In this document: positions 48,767 through 57,537 of the stretch, in pieces
How positions within the stretch are numbered: position 1 is the stretch's first letter
How the letters are laid out: each line of letters begins with the position of its first letter
Assembly (NCBI GenBank): GCA_965216725.1
Contig: CBDCGI010000007.1
Location: forward strand, 186,001-250,000
DNA from: JACZUI01 sp965216725
GTDB lineage: Bacteria; Actinomycetota; Acidimicrobiia; Spongiisociales; ZC4RG35
DNA: 64,000 nt
Direction: 5' to 3'
Program-made: the position numbers and the translations under genes
The notes under the pieces: generated by a model
What the model saw: only the letters and a program-made list of their open reading frames with translations
What the model was told of the DNA's origin: nothing
Database searches by the model: none

Positions 48767-49336
48767 ATGACATCTGCAGTCTTGGCCTCTCGTGTGCTGC
48801 CCCGTTCCAGGGCGGTGTCGGTGCTCTTGGTAGTCGCCGCGGCGGCTCTCACGGCCCTAGCTGCGCAGTGGCGCATTGATTTTCCCTTCACACCGGTGCC
48901 GATCACCGGTCAGACGTTTGCGGTCTTGCTCACCGGGGCAGCTTTGGGGATGACATTGGGTGCGTCCGGCCAGTTGCTCTATGTGGCGGCCGGTGCACTC
49001 GGCGTACCCGTTTTCGCCGGTGGCGACGGCGGATGGGAGGTGGTCACCGGGGCCACATCCGGCTATCTGGTGGGTTTTGTCATCGCCGCCGGCGTCGTGG
49101 GCTACATGGCAGAGCACCGCCAGGACCGCACGTTTTCCACCATGTTCACCGCCTTCTTCGTTGGCTCGGCGGTGATCTACACCTTTGGCGTCATGGGGTT
49201 GATGATCCTGGCCGACATGACACTTGTTGCCGCAATCGAGGCCGGAGTGGTCCCCTTCCTAATCGGGGACGTGATCAAGGCGGCCACCGCCGGCATCTTG
49301 TTACCTGGGACGTGGCGTCTGCTCGGTGAGCGCTGA
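48767..49336 (+). CDS. bioY: Biotin transporter BioY (S component)
   Basis: The protein is 189 aa with six helices. 'DFPFTPVPITGQTFAVLLTGAALGMTLGASGQLLYVAAGALGVPVFAGGDGGWEVVTGATSGYLVGF' is the diagnostic BioY core, and 'GVVPFLIGDVIKAATAG' the C-terminal motif. It binds biotin in the membrane, working with ECF EcfT/EcfA modules, which are not in this window. Convergent with livG. Confidence 0.95.
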   Translation: MTSAVLASRVLPRSRAVSVLLVVAAAALTALAAQWRIDFPFTPVPITGQTFAVLLTGAALGMTLGASGQLLYVAAGALGVPVFAGGDGGWEVVTGATSGYLVGFVIAAGVVGYMAEHRQDRTFSTMFTAFFVGSAVIYTFGVMGLMILADMTLVAAIEAGVVPFLIGDVIKAATAGILLPGTWRLLGER

Positions 49337-49352
49337 CGCCCACGGTCCTGAG

Positions 49353-50180
49353 CTAGGCGCTTTCGACCTCTTCGCCGAGGTAGGCCTTGATCACATTGGG
49401 ATTCTGCTGAACCTCTGCCGGAAGCCCGGTTGCAATTGGACGCCCAAAATCGACGACCAGGACACGAGCGGCGATATCCATGACAAGGCCCATATCGTGC
49501 TCAACGAGGATGATCGCGATCCCAAGCTCGTCCTGCACGTCGAGTATGAACCGCGCCATGTCCTCGGTCTCTTCGAGATTCATCCCGGCGACTGGCTCGT
49601 CGAGAAGCAACAGCTCAGGGTCCATGGCCAGGGCCCTACCCAACTCCACCCGCTTCTGAACTCCGTAGGGGAGCAGGCCGACGGGGTGCTTCCGCCATTG
49701 CTCGATCTCGAGGAAGTCGACAATGCCTTCGACGATCTCCCGGTTCTCCATCTCTTCGTTCTTGGCTTTGCCGAGCCAAAGTGCGCCTGACATCCACCCG
49801 CCCTTCATCCTGACGTGACGCCCGGTGAGCAGGTTCTCGACGACGGTCATGTGGGGGTAGAGGGCGATGTTCTGGAAGGTACGGGCGATGCCGATCTCCG
49901 CCGTCTTGTTGGGCTTGACGCCGAGGATCGACTCGCCTTTCCACAAGACGTCACCTACCTGCGGCTTGTAGACCTGGTTGATGACGTTGAACAAGGATGT
50001 CTTGCCGGCCCCGTTGGGCCCGATGATGGCGAATAGCTCACCGTCGTCGACATGGAACGAAACGCCGTCGACCGCCTTCACCCCTTTGAACGACAGGTGA
50101 ATGTCTCGCGCTTCCAAAAGGTGGTCGTAGTCCTTAGTACCGGACTCGTCGACCCGACGTTGGAGCAACTTGCCGCTCAT
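49353..50180 (-). CDS. livG: LIV-type ABC transporter ATPase (LivG-like)
   Basis: The protein is 275 aa from ATG 50180; a longer open frame runs into the repeat region and is rejected. Walker A 'GPNGAGKTSLFNVINQVYKP', 'IGIARTFQNIALYPHMTVVENLLTG' (LivG hallmark), Walker B 'LLLLDEPVAGMN', switch 'IILVEHDMGLVMDIA'. The signature is degenerate (LLPYGVQKRVELGRAL), as in many LivG proteins. The last gene of the operon, separated from livF by a 367-bp spacer with a tandem repeat. Confidence 0.92.
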   Translation of the reverse strand: MSGKLLQRRVDESGTKDYDHLLEARDIHLSFKGVKAVDGVSFHVDDGELFAIIGPNGAGKTSLFNVINQVYKPQVGDVLWKGESILGVKPNKTAEIGIARTFQNIALYPHMTVVENLLTGRHVRMKGGWMSGALWLGKAKNEEMENREIVEGIVDFLEIEQWRKHPVGLLPYGVQKRVELGRALAMDPELLLLDEPVAGMNLEETEDMARFILDVQDELGIAIILVEHDMGLVMDIAARVLVVDFGRPIATGLPAEVQQNPNVIKAYLGEEVESA

Positions 50181-50248
50181 AACATCTGCCGGCCGACTTT
50201 GGCCGAGTGTCCCCAAGCCGGATAAAGGGCGCATTCCGGCCTGCGCCC

Positions 50249-50380
50249 GGCCCCCCTCCCGGCTTCGCCGTACTCCCCCCAACGCTCACTACGTTCGCTG
50301 GGGGGAGAAACGTTCCAGCATCTCCTCCCCCAGGGAGCAAAGCGACCGTTGGGGGAGGTGGCGCCGTAGGCGACGGAGGG
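50249..50380. repeat. 132-bp direct repeat, copy 1
   Basis: Begins GGCCCCCCTCCCGGCTTCGC and appears identical to 50405-50536, as far as I can compare by eye, with a 24-bp spacer (period 156 bp). Internally palindromic: CTCCCCCCA...TGGGGGGAG around an ACGTTCGC core, and CTCCCCCA...TGGGGGAG. It lies between livF and livG. Frames through it give Pro/Arg/Gly-rich peptides, not genes. Confidence 0.9.
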
Positions 50381-50404
50381 AGCAAGGCTCGGAAGCGCGA
50401 CATT

Positions 50405-50536
50405 GGCCCCCCTCCCGGCTTCGCCGTACTCCCCCCAACGCTCACTACGTTCGCTGGGGGGAGAAACGTTCCAGCATCTCCTCCCCCAGGGAGCAAAGCG
50501 ACCGTTGGGGGAGGTGGCGCCGTAGGCGACGGAGGG
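50405..50536. repeat. 132-bp direct repeat, copy 2
   Basis: Second copy of the palindromic unit described at 50249-50380, ending 12 bp before the livF stop codon. Together the two copies fill most of the livF-livG spacer and would form strong RNA hairpins in the operon transcript. Confidence 0.9.
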
Positions 50537-50547
50537 GGCGAGATGCC

Positions 50548-51333
50548 TCACGACAGCCACCTCTTTCGGCGCTTGTAGTGCTTGACGTCGCGGAATGACT
50601 TCTGCTCACCAGTGGCGTGCAGACCCAGATAGAACTCCTTGACGTCTTCGTCTTTGAGCAGTTTGTCTGGCTTGCCATCCATCACCATCTTCCCGGTCTC
50701 CATGATGTAACCGTGGTGGGCGATCGACAGCGCCATCGTGGCGTTCTGCTCTATGAGCAGCACCGAGGTCCCCTGTTGGTTGATCTCAACGATGATGTCG
50801 CGCACCTCCTGAACGAGCAGCGGGGCCAGGCCCAAAGAGGGCTCGTCGAGGATCAGCAGTTTTGGGCTCTGCATGAGTGCCCTGCCGATGGCGAGCATCT
50901 GCTGCTCACCTCCGGATAGGTAGCCGGCGGTGGCGTTCCGCCGCTCCTCGAGTCTGGGAAACAGCGACATCACCCGGGCATACGACTCCTCGTACCCGGA
51001 TCGGTTGAGATATGCCCCGGCCTTCAGATTCTCAACTACAGACAGCTCGGCGAAGATGCGGCGGCCCTCCATCACCTGGCTGATCCCCATCCGGACGATC
51101 TTCGACGGAAGAGCATCGGTGATCTCCTCTCCGTCAAAATTCACCGACCCTTTGGTGATGTCACCTTCATGGATGTCGTGAAGGCCGGTTATCGCCCTCA
51201 TGGTCGTGGTCTTGCCGGCGCCGTTGGCACCGAGGAGGGCCACGATCTTGCCGTCCGGCACCTCCAGTGAGATCCCGCGCAAAACCAGGACAACGTCGTT
51301 GTAGACGAACTCCAGGTTTTCAACTGCCAGCAT
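50548..51333 (-). CDS. livF: LIV-type ABC transporter ATPase (LivF-like)
   Basis: The protein is 261 aa. Walker A 'GANGAGKTTTMRAITGL', 'MGISQVMEGRRIFAELSVVENLKAGAY' (LivF hallmark), signature 'YLSGGEQQMLAIGRALM', Walker B 'LLILDEPSLGLAPLL', switch 'VLLIEQNATMALSIA'. A basic C-terminal extension 'EQKSFRDVKHYKRRKRWLS' is unusual for LivF and runs to within 12 bp of the repeat. Confidence 0.93.
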   Translation of the reverse strand: MLAVENLEFVYNDVVLVLRGISLEVPDGKIVALLGANGAGKTTTMRAITGLHDIHEGDITKGSVNFDGEEITDALPSKIVRMGISQVMEGRRIFAELSVVENLKAGAYLNRSGYEESYARVMSLFPRLEERRNATAGYLSGGEQQMLAIGRALMQSPKLLILDEPSLGLAPLLVQEVRDIIVEINQQGTSVLLIEQNATMALSIAHHGYIMETGKMVMDGKPDKLLKDEDVKEFYLGLHATGEQKSFRDVKHYKRRKRWLS

Positions 51334-51352
51334 CGGGCTCCCGTGTTGTCAG

Positions 51353-51382
51353 GATGGGAGGGCGGGATACCGCCCTCCCATC
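51353..51382 (-). terminator. Intercistronic hairpin between the binding-protein gene and livF
   Basis: GATGGGAGGGCGG (51353-51365) and its perfect complement (51370-51382) form a 13-bp stem with a 4-nt loop, 10 bp after the binding-protein stop. There is no T-run after it on the minus strand, so it may act as an attenuator or mRNA-stabilising hairpin that keeps binding-protein mRNA in excess. Confidence 0.7.
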
Positions 51383-51392
51383 AATCGTTTCG

Positions 51393-52781
51393 TCAGCTCA
51401 GCGTGTAGCAGGCTCCGGTGAAGTCGTAGTCGGCAACCAACGGGTGGGTGTAGTTGCTTTCCAGCAACGCAAACCCAGTGAGCCCCGCGGCCAGACCCTC
51501 GGGGTCAGGCCTGACGAGGTTGGAGACCCGTTGCAACTGCTCGTTCATCGAGCCCACGTACACCTCATTCGGGGCCAGGCCACCGAGATCTACGTTGGCC
51601 AGGCTCTTGCCCGCCGTCAGAACTCCGGCCTGGGTCAGATCACCATTGGCAATCGCAGCCGCGAGCGCCTGATGGGCAATCGTGGCCTCGATGGCACCCT
51701 CGGTGTAGAACTCGCTGGCCGGCAGACCCAATGCCTGGATCTGCTCCGAGAAAGCGGTGATCCCAGGGTTGCCATCGGCCCACGGTGTTCCGTAGAAGCT
51801 GATGATGAAGTCCTCAGCAGCCGACTCGGCAATGGGCGAGCCGGGAGCGATGAACCGGGGGCTGTACGTCGGGAAAGCGCCGGTCCAGATCGCATCGATC
51901 TGTGCCGAGGCAAGACCGTAGATCTGCTCCGTGTCAGCGGAGCGACCGGTGATGAACACGATGTCAGGATCCTCGGCGATGATCGCGTTGGCGATCTCGT
52001 CCGGATTCTCCGGCCCTTCCGGACCCGGGATGATGGCGCCCGAGCCGTCGTAAACGACCTCCAGCCCCAGCTTGCCAGCAGCCTCGACAGCGCCTGCAGC
52101 GGAGTCGAGCCCGTAGTCATTGGGAATCGAAGCGATAGCCACCGACGAGACGTCGTTGTTGTCGCTGATGTACCCGAGCAACTGATGGGCCTCCACGCAA
52201 TACGGCATCCCGTGATGCAGCAGGTTCGCGTTCAAGGTCTCGTCGGTCCAGCCTGAGTACCACGTGAGCGGAATCGCCAACACCTGGTCCTCAGCGAGCT
52301 GAGACAAGATGCCAACGGTGTGCGGAGAACCTGTGCTCTGCGCGATCATGACGGTCTCGTCCTTGAGCTCCTCGTAGAAGGTGGTGTGAGCCGTCGGGTC
52401 GTACCCAGTGTCTCTGACCACCATCTCCACGGTCCAGCCGTCAATGCCTCCTGAGGCATTCACTCCCTCCCAGTAGACCTGGGCGCCGGCGTTGATTGCA
52501 CCGACCAGCGCGGCGAACGGTCCGCTCAAGTCGGAGAGATATCCAAGTTTGATGACCTTGTTCTCGACATCGACACCGACATCAGTGAGGATCTCCCCGC
52601 CGGCATCCGCAGTCGTGTCCGGTGAGTCACCGCCGGACGTCGTGTCCGGTGAATCACCGCCGCTGGTCGTCTGCGTGGTGTCGCCCTCGGTGGTGTCGGA
52701 ACCGCCATCGTCGGAGCCACAGGCCGCGACGATGAGAGCAAACACCATGAGTAGCGACAGCCACCTGGTCCTAACTTTCAT
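51393..52781 (-). CDS. LIV-type ABC transporter substrate-binding lipoprotein
   Basis: The protein is 462 aa. The signal ends in lipobox LIVAAC, followed by an Asp/Ser/Thr/Gly linker (residues 22-68). Then a periplasmic-binding type I fold: 'NKVIKLGYLSDLSGPFAALVGAINAGAQVYWEGVNASGGIDG', 'TVMIAQSTGSPHTVGILSQLAEDQVLAIPL', 'AIASIPNDYGLDSAAGAVEAAGKLGLEVVYDG' and 'ITAFSEQIQALGLPASEFYTEGAIEATIAHQAL'. Named for branched-chain amino acid binding, but the clustered acyl-CoA ligase suggests another substrate such as a carboxylic acid. Confidence 0.92.
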   Translation of the reverse strand: MKVRTRWLSLLMVFALIVAACGSDDGGSDTTEGDTTQTTSGGDSPDTTSGGDSPDTTADAGGEILTDVGVDVENKVIKLGYLSDLSGPFAALVGAINAGAQVYWEGVNASGGIDGWTVEMVVRDTGYDPTAHTTFYEELKDETVMIAQSTGSPHTVGILSQLAEDQVLAIPLTWYSGWTDETLNANLLHHGMPYCVEAHQLLGYISDNNDVSSVAIASIPNDYGLDSAAGAVEAAGKLGLEVVYDGSGAIIPGPEGPENPDEIANAIIAEDPDIVFITGRSADTEQIYGLASAQIDAIWTGAFPTYSPRFIAPGSPIAESAAEDFIISFYGTPWADGNPGITAFSEQIQALGLPASEFYTEGAIEATIAHQALAAAIANGDLTQAGVLTAGKSLANVDLGGLAPNEVYVGSMNEQLQRVSNLVRPDPEGLAAGLTGFALLESNYTHPLVADYDFTGACYTLS

Positions 52782-52829
52782 CTATTTCTTCCTCCTTCAA
52801 GACCCAAAGGCCTTATCCATGCCGGCCGC

Positions 52830-54068
52830 TCAATAAGTGAACGGCCAACCCTTCCAGTAGTTTCGAATTCGTATCCATATCCCGTACAAGCCAAGCGGTT
52901 CAAAGATGATGAAGCCGACAATCAGCAAACCATATAGCACCTGATTCATCTGGAATACGTTCAGACCAGGGCTGGCACCGGGAATGGCGCTGATGAAACC
53001 CCCGTCGAGCTGGTCCGTGGCCACGAAGAAGTCGACGATCGCCGCGAAGACCCCTTCACCCGTCTTGGCGATGTCAGTGAGCCATTCGGTGACGTTGAGC
53101 ACCACGACGGGAAGCACGACGACGAAAATCGAGCCCAGGACCATGCCCGAGACAACGCCGGCACCGCCGATCAGCACCACAGCGATGATCTCCACGGACG
53201 TCGGCAGGCCGAACTCCTCAGGGGTGACACGACCGAACGTCGAGGCGAGCACGGCACCAGCCACTCCCGCGTAGAAAGAGGAGATCATGAATGCGATCGT
53301 CTTGTACCGGAACTCGTCGACGCCGGTTATCTCGGCCGCGATGTCACGGTCGCGAATCGACTGGAAGGCACGCCCGGCCCGGGTTCTCTGTACGTTCTTG
53401 GCGAGGATCGCCAGGATCACTGACAGCACCAGCATCAAGTAAAACGTCTTTGCTTGACCTGTCAGATCGATTCCGAACCAGGCACCGTCGTTACTGAAAT
53501 CAACCAAAGGCGTCTCTTCTTTCCAGAGCTTGAATTCCAGTGGGGGAAACCTCCTGCCGGCTTGGGAACCGCCGGTGATGAACTCCAGGTTGCGCCAAAG
53601 GTGCTCCCCTATGAAGACGAGCCCCAACGTGACGATGGCGAGGTAAAGACCCCTCACCCGGAAGGACGTGGGAGCAACGGCTCCGCCTACCAGTGCGGCG
53701 ACGATGCCGGCCGCCGGCAGCCACACCCACATCGGAAGTCCCATGCCCCATAGGGGCTCGCCCTCCGCGCCACCCAGAATCGCAGCCGTATACGCCCCGA
53801 CCCCCATGAAGAAGGCATGACCCAGCGAGACCTGGCCGGCGAGACCGGTGAGGATATTGAGCCCTAGGGCCGCGATGAGAACGATGGCAACGTCGGCCAG
53901 CGTCAGCATCCAGTCGTCCGCAGCCAAGAAGGTGAGCCCGGGAATTACCTCGAGGGGAAGGAGGAGTAGGACTGCGAGGAAAAAGACGAAAAGGACCCTC
54001 TTGGTGCCGGTGTTGAGGAGCGCCTGGTCCGACTCGTACGACGTGTAGAGGAGGGGTCGGCCTCTCAT
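52830..54068 (-). CDS. livM: LIV-type ABC transporter permease (LivM-like)
   Basis: The protein is 412 aa with about 10 helices. 'ALGLNILTGLAGQVSLGHAFFMGVGAYTAAIL' is the LivM signature, followed by 'RVRGLYLAIVTLGLVFIGEHLWRN', 'RTRAGRAFQSIRDRDIAAEITGVDEFRYKTIAFMISSFYAGVAGAVLA' (the EAA-type coupling region) and 'IGGAGVVSGMVLGSIFVVVLP'. The 60-aa insertion around 'FVATDQLDGGFISAIPGASPG' is common in actinobacterial members. Confidence 0.92.
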   Translation of the reverse strand: MRGRPLLYTSYESDQALLNTGTKRVLFVFFLAVLLLLPLEVIPGLTFLAADDWMLTLADVAIVLIAALGLNILTGLAGQVSLGHAFFMGVGAYTAAILGGAEGEPLWGMGLPMWVWLPAAGIVAALVGGAVAPTSFRVRGLYLAIVTLGLVFIGEHLWRNLEFITGGSQAGRRFPPLEFKLWKEETPLVDFSNDGAWFGIDLTGQAKTFYLMLVLSVILAILAKNVQRTRAGRAFQSIRDRDIAAEITGVDEFRYKTIAFMISSFYAGVAGAVLASTFGRVTPEEFGLPTSVEIIAVVLIGGAGVVSGMVLGSIFVVVLPVVVLNVTEWLTDIAKTGEGVFAAIVDFFVATDQLDGGFISAIPGASPGLNVFQMNQVLYGLLIVGFIIFEPLGLYGIWIRIRNYWKGWPFTY

Positions 54069-54150
54069 GATTGACCGACTTCCGGGGGAGGAGGAGTCGC
54101 TTTCCGACCGGCTGAACCGGGGAGTGGGAAGACGGACCGCACTATCGCAC

Positions 54151-55134
54151 TCATACCCGTCTGATCTCCTCGGTCCCGAAGAGGCCGTACGGCCTGACCA
54201 ACAAAACGATGAGCATGATGATGTAACCGATGATGGCCGAGAACCCGGAGCCGAGAATGTCGTTGTACTCCACCAGATAAACGGCGGCGGCGGACTCGGC
54301 GATGCCGATCACGATCCCACCTACAACCGCGCCCACCACCGAATCGAGGCCACCGAGAATGATGGCGGGGAAGGCGCCGAAGGCCACAAAAGCAGTCGAG
54401 CTGCTGACCCCGGCAGCCCGAGGGAAGACCGAGGAGAACACTCCGGCCACGCCCGCTAGAAGGGCGCCCATGAACCAGGAGATGCCGAAGATCCGCCCTA
54501 CCTTGATGCCTTGGGCGCTGGCGGCTTCCTGGTCGAAAGCCGTAGCCCGCATCGCAACTCCGGTTCGCGAGCGGAAGAACAGAGCAACGGCAGCCACGGC
54601 AAAAGCCGTCACTCCGAACTGGACGAGCTGGGTGTTGGGAATGGTGATATTGCCAAAGGTGGTGCTGGTGATACCCCAAGGATCGGCAAGGGGGCGTCCG
54701 TCGAGGCCGGCGATGTCGTCGATCACGGTACGAAGCACGATGTCGAGGCCAACGGTGAGGATCGCGATCTGAAACAACGGCTCCCCGATCATTGGGCGGA
54801 TGAACAAACGTTCCAATAGCAAGCCGAGTAGCCCGCCGATGATCACACCGAGGATGGCGGAGAGACTCCAACTCAGCCAGTACGGTGCACCCTCCATCCA
54901 CCGACCCGGGATCTCATAATCCACCGCCATGATGGCGACGAAAAAGGCGCCGATGGCGACCAGAGCCCCGTGGGCAAAGTTCACCACTTGGGTCGCCTTG
55001 AAGATGATCACAAAGCCCATCGCCAACAACGCATAGATGGTGCCGATGGCAAGACCTTTGACCAGCATGTCGAGGAAGCGGTCGAGGCTGCTTGTGCCGG
55101 CGGCCTGCGCGAATACCAGGATGTCCAGGGTCAC
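54151..55134 (-). CDS. livH: LIV-type ABC transporter permease (LivH-like)
   Basis: The protein is 327 aa with 8 helices. 'LVKGLAIGTIYALLAMGFVIIFKATQVVNFAHGALVAIGAFFV' is the LivH signature. 'RTGVAMRATAFDQEAASAQGIKVGRIFGISWFMGALLAGVAG' is the coupling region and 'VGAVVGGIVIGIAESAAAVYL' the C-terminal helix. The start overlaps the acyl-CoA ligase stop by 4 nt. The 82 bp to livM contain no separate gene. Confidence 0.92.
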   Translation of the reverse strand: MTLDILVFAQAAGTSSLDRFLDMLVKGLAIGTIYALLAMGFVIIFKATQVVNFAHGALVAIGAFFVAIMAVDYEIPGRWMEGAPYWLSWSLSAILGVIIGGLLGLLLERLFIRPMIGEPLFQIAILTVGLDIVLRTVIDDIAGLDGRPLADPWGITSTTFGNITIPNTQLVQFGVTAFAVAAVALFFRSRTGVAMRATAFDQEAASAQGIKVGRIFGISWFMGALLAGVAGVFSSVFPRAAGVSSSTAFVAFGAFPAIILGGLDSVVGAVVGGIVIGIAESAAAVYLVEYNDILGSGFSAIIGYIIMLIVLLVRPYGLFGTEEIRRV

Positions 55135-57008
55135 GACCCGTACATGTCCTCGACCAGCTCGCCAAACATATCGACCATGGCTGCACGCTTCAGTTTTTGG
55201 GTCGCCGTGACCTCACCGTCCTCGTGATCGAGCTCTTTGGGCAGCATCCTGAACTGGCGGATGTTCTCGACTCGGGCGAATTTGGAGTTGGTCTCCTTTA
55301 CCACACCCTGGATCAGCTCGATGGTCTCCGGTTTCTCGGATAGGTCGCGATAGGTGGTGTAGGGAATCCCGCTGCGCGTCGCCCAATCTCCCACCACGTC
55401 GAACTCGATACCGATCAGTGCGCTCAGGAACTTCCGACCGTCGCCAATGACCATCGCCTCCTTCACGTAGGGAGACGTCTTGAGGCTGTTCTCGATCTCG
55501 GTGGGTGAGATGTTCTTGCCTCCCGAGGTGATGATGATGTCCTTGATGCGGTCGATGATCTTGACGTGTGTTCCGTCGACCCACTCACCGACGTCACCTG
55601 TTTTCAGCCATCCGTCTTCGGTGAACGCCTCTGCTGTCTTCTCGGGCTTGCCCCAATAGCCCTTGAAAAGCCCGGCGTGTTTGGTCTGAATCTCTCCCGT
55701 CTCCTCATCGATTCTGAAACCGATGTTGGGGTAAGGCTCCCCCACGGTTCCCACTTTGTTGCGGCCCGGTCGGTTGGTCGTGGCCACGGCCATGTTCTCT
55801 GTCATGCCGTACAACTCATGGACCGGCACCCCCAGGCCTAGGAAATCCCTGATCACCTCGGGTGCAATCGCTGAAGCTCCCGTGGCCGCATAACGCGCTC
55901 GACGCAGCCCGATCCGCTCCTTGAGGGCTCTGAAGACGAGCGGATAACCGACGAGGTACAACGCACGGCTCTTCACGGTGTGCTCACCGTCGTTCGCCAC
56001 GCGATCCCTGCCGATGACCGCCGCCATCTTCATGCCCATCCCCAGCCAAATGCGCTTGAACCAGGTCGCATCGCCCGCCTTTATCGCAATCGTGGCATGG
56101 ATCTTCTCCCAAATCCTGGGCACCGCGAAGAACAGCGTCGGCTGCACCTCACGCAGGTTCGCCTGGACCGTCTCGATCGATTCGGCGAAGTTGAGGGTGC
56201 AGCCATAGCCCACCTGATGCCAGGTGGAGAAGATGCGCTCTGCGACGTGGCACAGGGGGAGATAGGTGAGAATCAGGTCATCCGGCGTCGGAGGATTTCC
56301 GCCCACTCGCTCCGGCCAGCCGATCAGATTATCGATGCAGTAGCTGACATTGGCGTTGGTGAGCATCGCCCCCTTCGGGGGACCTGTCGTCCCCGAGGTG
56401 TAGACGAGGGTCATCACATCGTCTGCCTCCGCATCGGCCATGATCCCCTCGACCAAGCCCGGGTGCGCCTCACGGTGCTCGCGACCGACGGCGATGAAGT
56501 CATCCCAGAAGATGAAGCGATCGTCGCCTCGCCACTCCCTGAATCCGCGGGGCTCGACGTGGATTATCTTCTTCAAGTCCGGCAGCCGGTCGGCGACCTC
56601 CATCACCTTGTCGGCTTGCTCCTGGTCTTCAGCCAGATGGACCGTGGACCCGGAATCAGAGAGCAGATACTGGACTTCGGCCGCAGGGTTGGTCGGGTAG
56701 AGACCCACGGTGATGCCCCGTATCGCGACGGTAGCTACATCGAGGATCACCCACTCCGGACGATCTTCGGAGTGAATCGAAACTCTGTCACCTCTCTCGA
56801 CGCCCAAGGCGAGCAGACCGTGGGCAGCGTTTAGGACCGTGTCCCAGTACTCGGACCAAGTGATCTCCTGCCAGATCCCGAAGTCCTTCTCCCGCATCGC
56901 CACGCCGTCGGGAAGCCGCTCCGCCCAATCACGCACCCGGGCCGCCACGGTGTTGTAACCGACACCTGCCGCCGCGTCTGGTCTCTCGACAACCGTCGTC
57001 ACTGGCAT
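55131..57008 (-). CDS. Long-chain acyl-CoA ligase (AMP-forming)
   Basis: The protein is 625 aa. ANL-superfamily motifs: 'VMTLVYTSGTTGPPKGAMLTN' (A3), 'LTYLPLCHVAERIF' (A4), 'YGMTENMAV' (A5), 'WLKTGDVGEWVDGTHVKIIDRIKDIIITSGGKNISPTEIEN' (A7-A8) and the catalytic Lys region near the C-terminus 'ELDHEDGEVTATQKLKR'. Matches FAA1/FadD15-type bacterial long-chain ligases. First gene of the six-gene LIV-type operon; it likely activates the imported acid to its CoA ester. Confidence 0.93.
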   Translation of the reverse strand: MPVTTVVERPDAAAGVGYNTVAARVRDWAERLPDGVAMREKDFGIWQEITWSEYWDTVLNAAHGLLALGVERGDRVSIHSEDRPEWVILDVATVAIRGITVGLYPTNPAAEVQYLLSDSGSTVHLAEDQEQADKVMEVADRLPDLKKIIHVEPRGFREWRGDDRFIFWDDFIAVGREHREAHPGLVEGIMADAEADDVMTLVYTSGTTGPPKGAMLTNANVSYCIDNLIGWPERVGGNPPTPDDLILTYLPLCHVAERIFSTWHQVGYGCTLNFAESIETVQANLREVQPTLFFAVPRIWEKIHATIAIKAGDATWFKRIWLGMGMKMAAVIGRDRVANDGEHTVKSRALYLVGYPLVFRALKERIGLRRARYAATGASAIAPEVIRDFLGLGVPVHELYGMTENMAVATTNRPGRNKVGTVGEPYPNIGFRIDEETGEIQTKHAGLFKGYWGKPEKTAEAFTEDGWLKTGDVGEWVDGTHVKIIDRIKDIIITSGGKNISPTEIENSLKTSPYVKEAMVIGDGRKFLSALIGIEFDVVGDWATRSGIPYTTYRDLSEKPETIELIQGVVKETNSKFARVENIRQFRMLPKELDHEDGEVTATQKLKRAAMVDMFGELVEDMYGS

Positions 57009-57088
57009 TTCCTCCTCACGAGTAGTCGCAGACTAGAGGAAAGGACCTCTCGCCGACGGGGAAACCCGACCGGCGCCGGGACCCGGTG

Positions 57089-57523
57089 TCAAGACCCCTC
57101 GCTCCACTCCGCGCCTCCCGGCCAATGCTCCTTTTTCCATATGGGGGCACGCTCTTTCAACGTGTCGATGATGAACTGCGCGGCGGCGAAGGCGTCGACA
57201 CGGTGAGCCGTGGAGACGGCCACGGCCACGGAGACCTCACCCAGATCCACCTTCCCGGCGCGATGCTCCACCACCGCCGACAACACGGGCCATTTCGCTG
57301 CGGCTTCCTCGACGATTTCCTCGATCTTGGGCTCGACCATCTCTGCGTAGACCTCGTACTCGAGATGCGTCACGCCGGTCTTGCCCTCGGAGTGGTCGCG
57401 AACGGTGCCGAGAAATACAGCCGTCGCCCCAGAATCAGGCCTTCCCACTTTCTTGACCACACGTGCAACATCGATGATGTCGAAGGAGACACGCACCTCG
57501 AAGGATTGTGAGCCGGCGTCCAT
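57089..57523 (-). CDS. moaE: Molybdopterin synthase catalytic subunit
   Basis: The protein is 144 aa. 'DSGATAVFLGTVRDHSEGKTGVTHLEYEVYAEMVEPKIEEIVEEAAAKW' and 'VEHRAGKVDLGEVSVAVAVSTAHRVDAFAAAQFIIDTLKERAPIWKKEHWPGGAEW' are the MoaE signatures, with the active-site Lys residues in WKKE. It transfers sulfur from MoaD to precursor Z. No moaD is adjacent. Divergent from htrA, with the two starts 14 bp apart. Confidence 0.95.
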   Translation of the reverse strand: MDAGSQSFEVRVSFDIIDVARVVKKVGRPDSGATAVFLGTVRDHSEGKTGVTHLEYEVYAEMVEPKIEEIVEEAAAKWPVLSAVVEHRAGKVDLGEVSVAVAVSTAHRVDAFAAAQFIIDTLKERAPIWKKEHWPGGAEWSEGS

Positions 57524-57537
57524 ACAATCAACAGCCT

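Noticed and set aside
50134..50598. Several open frames of 120-142 codons on both strands over the tandem repeat
   Set aside because: They are translations of the 132-bp GC-rich repeat; internal peptide repeats mirror the DNA repeat and no ribosome sites or domains are seen.
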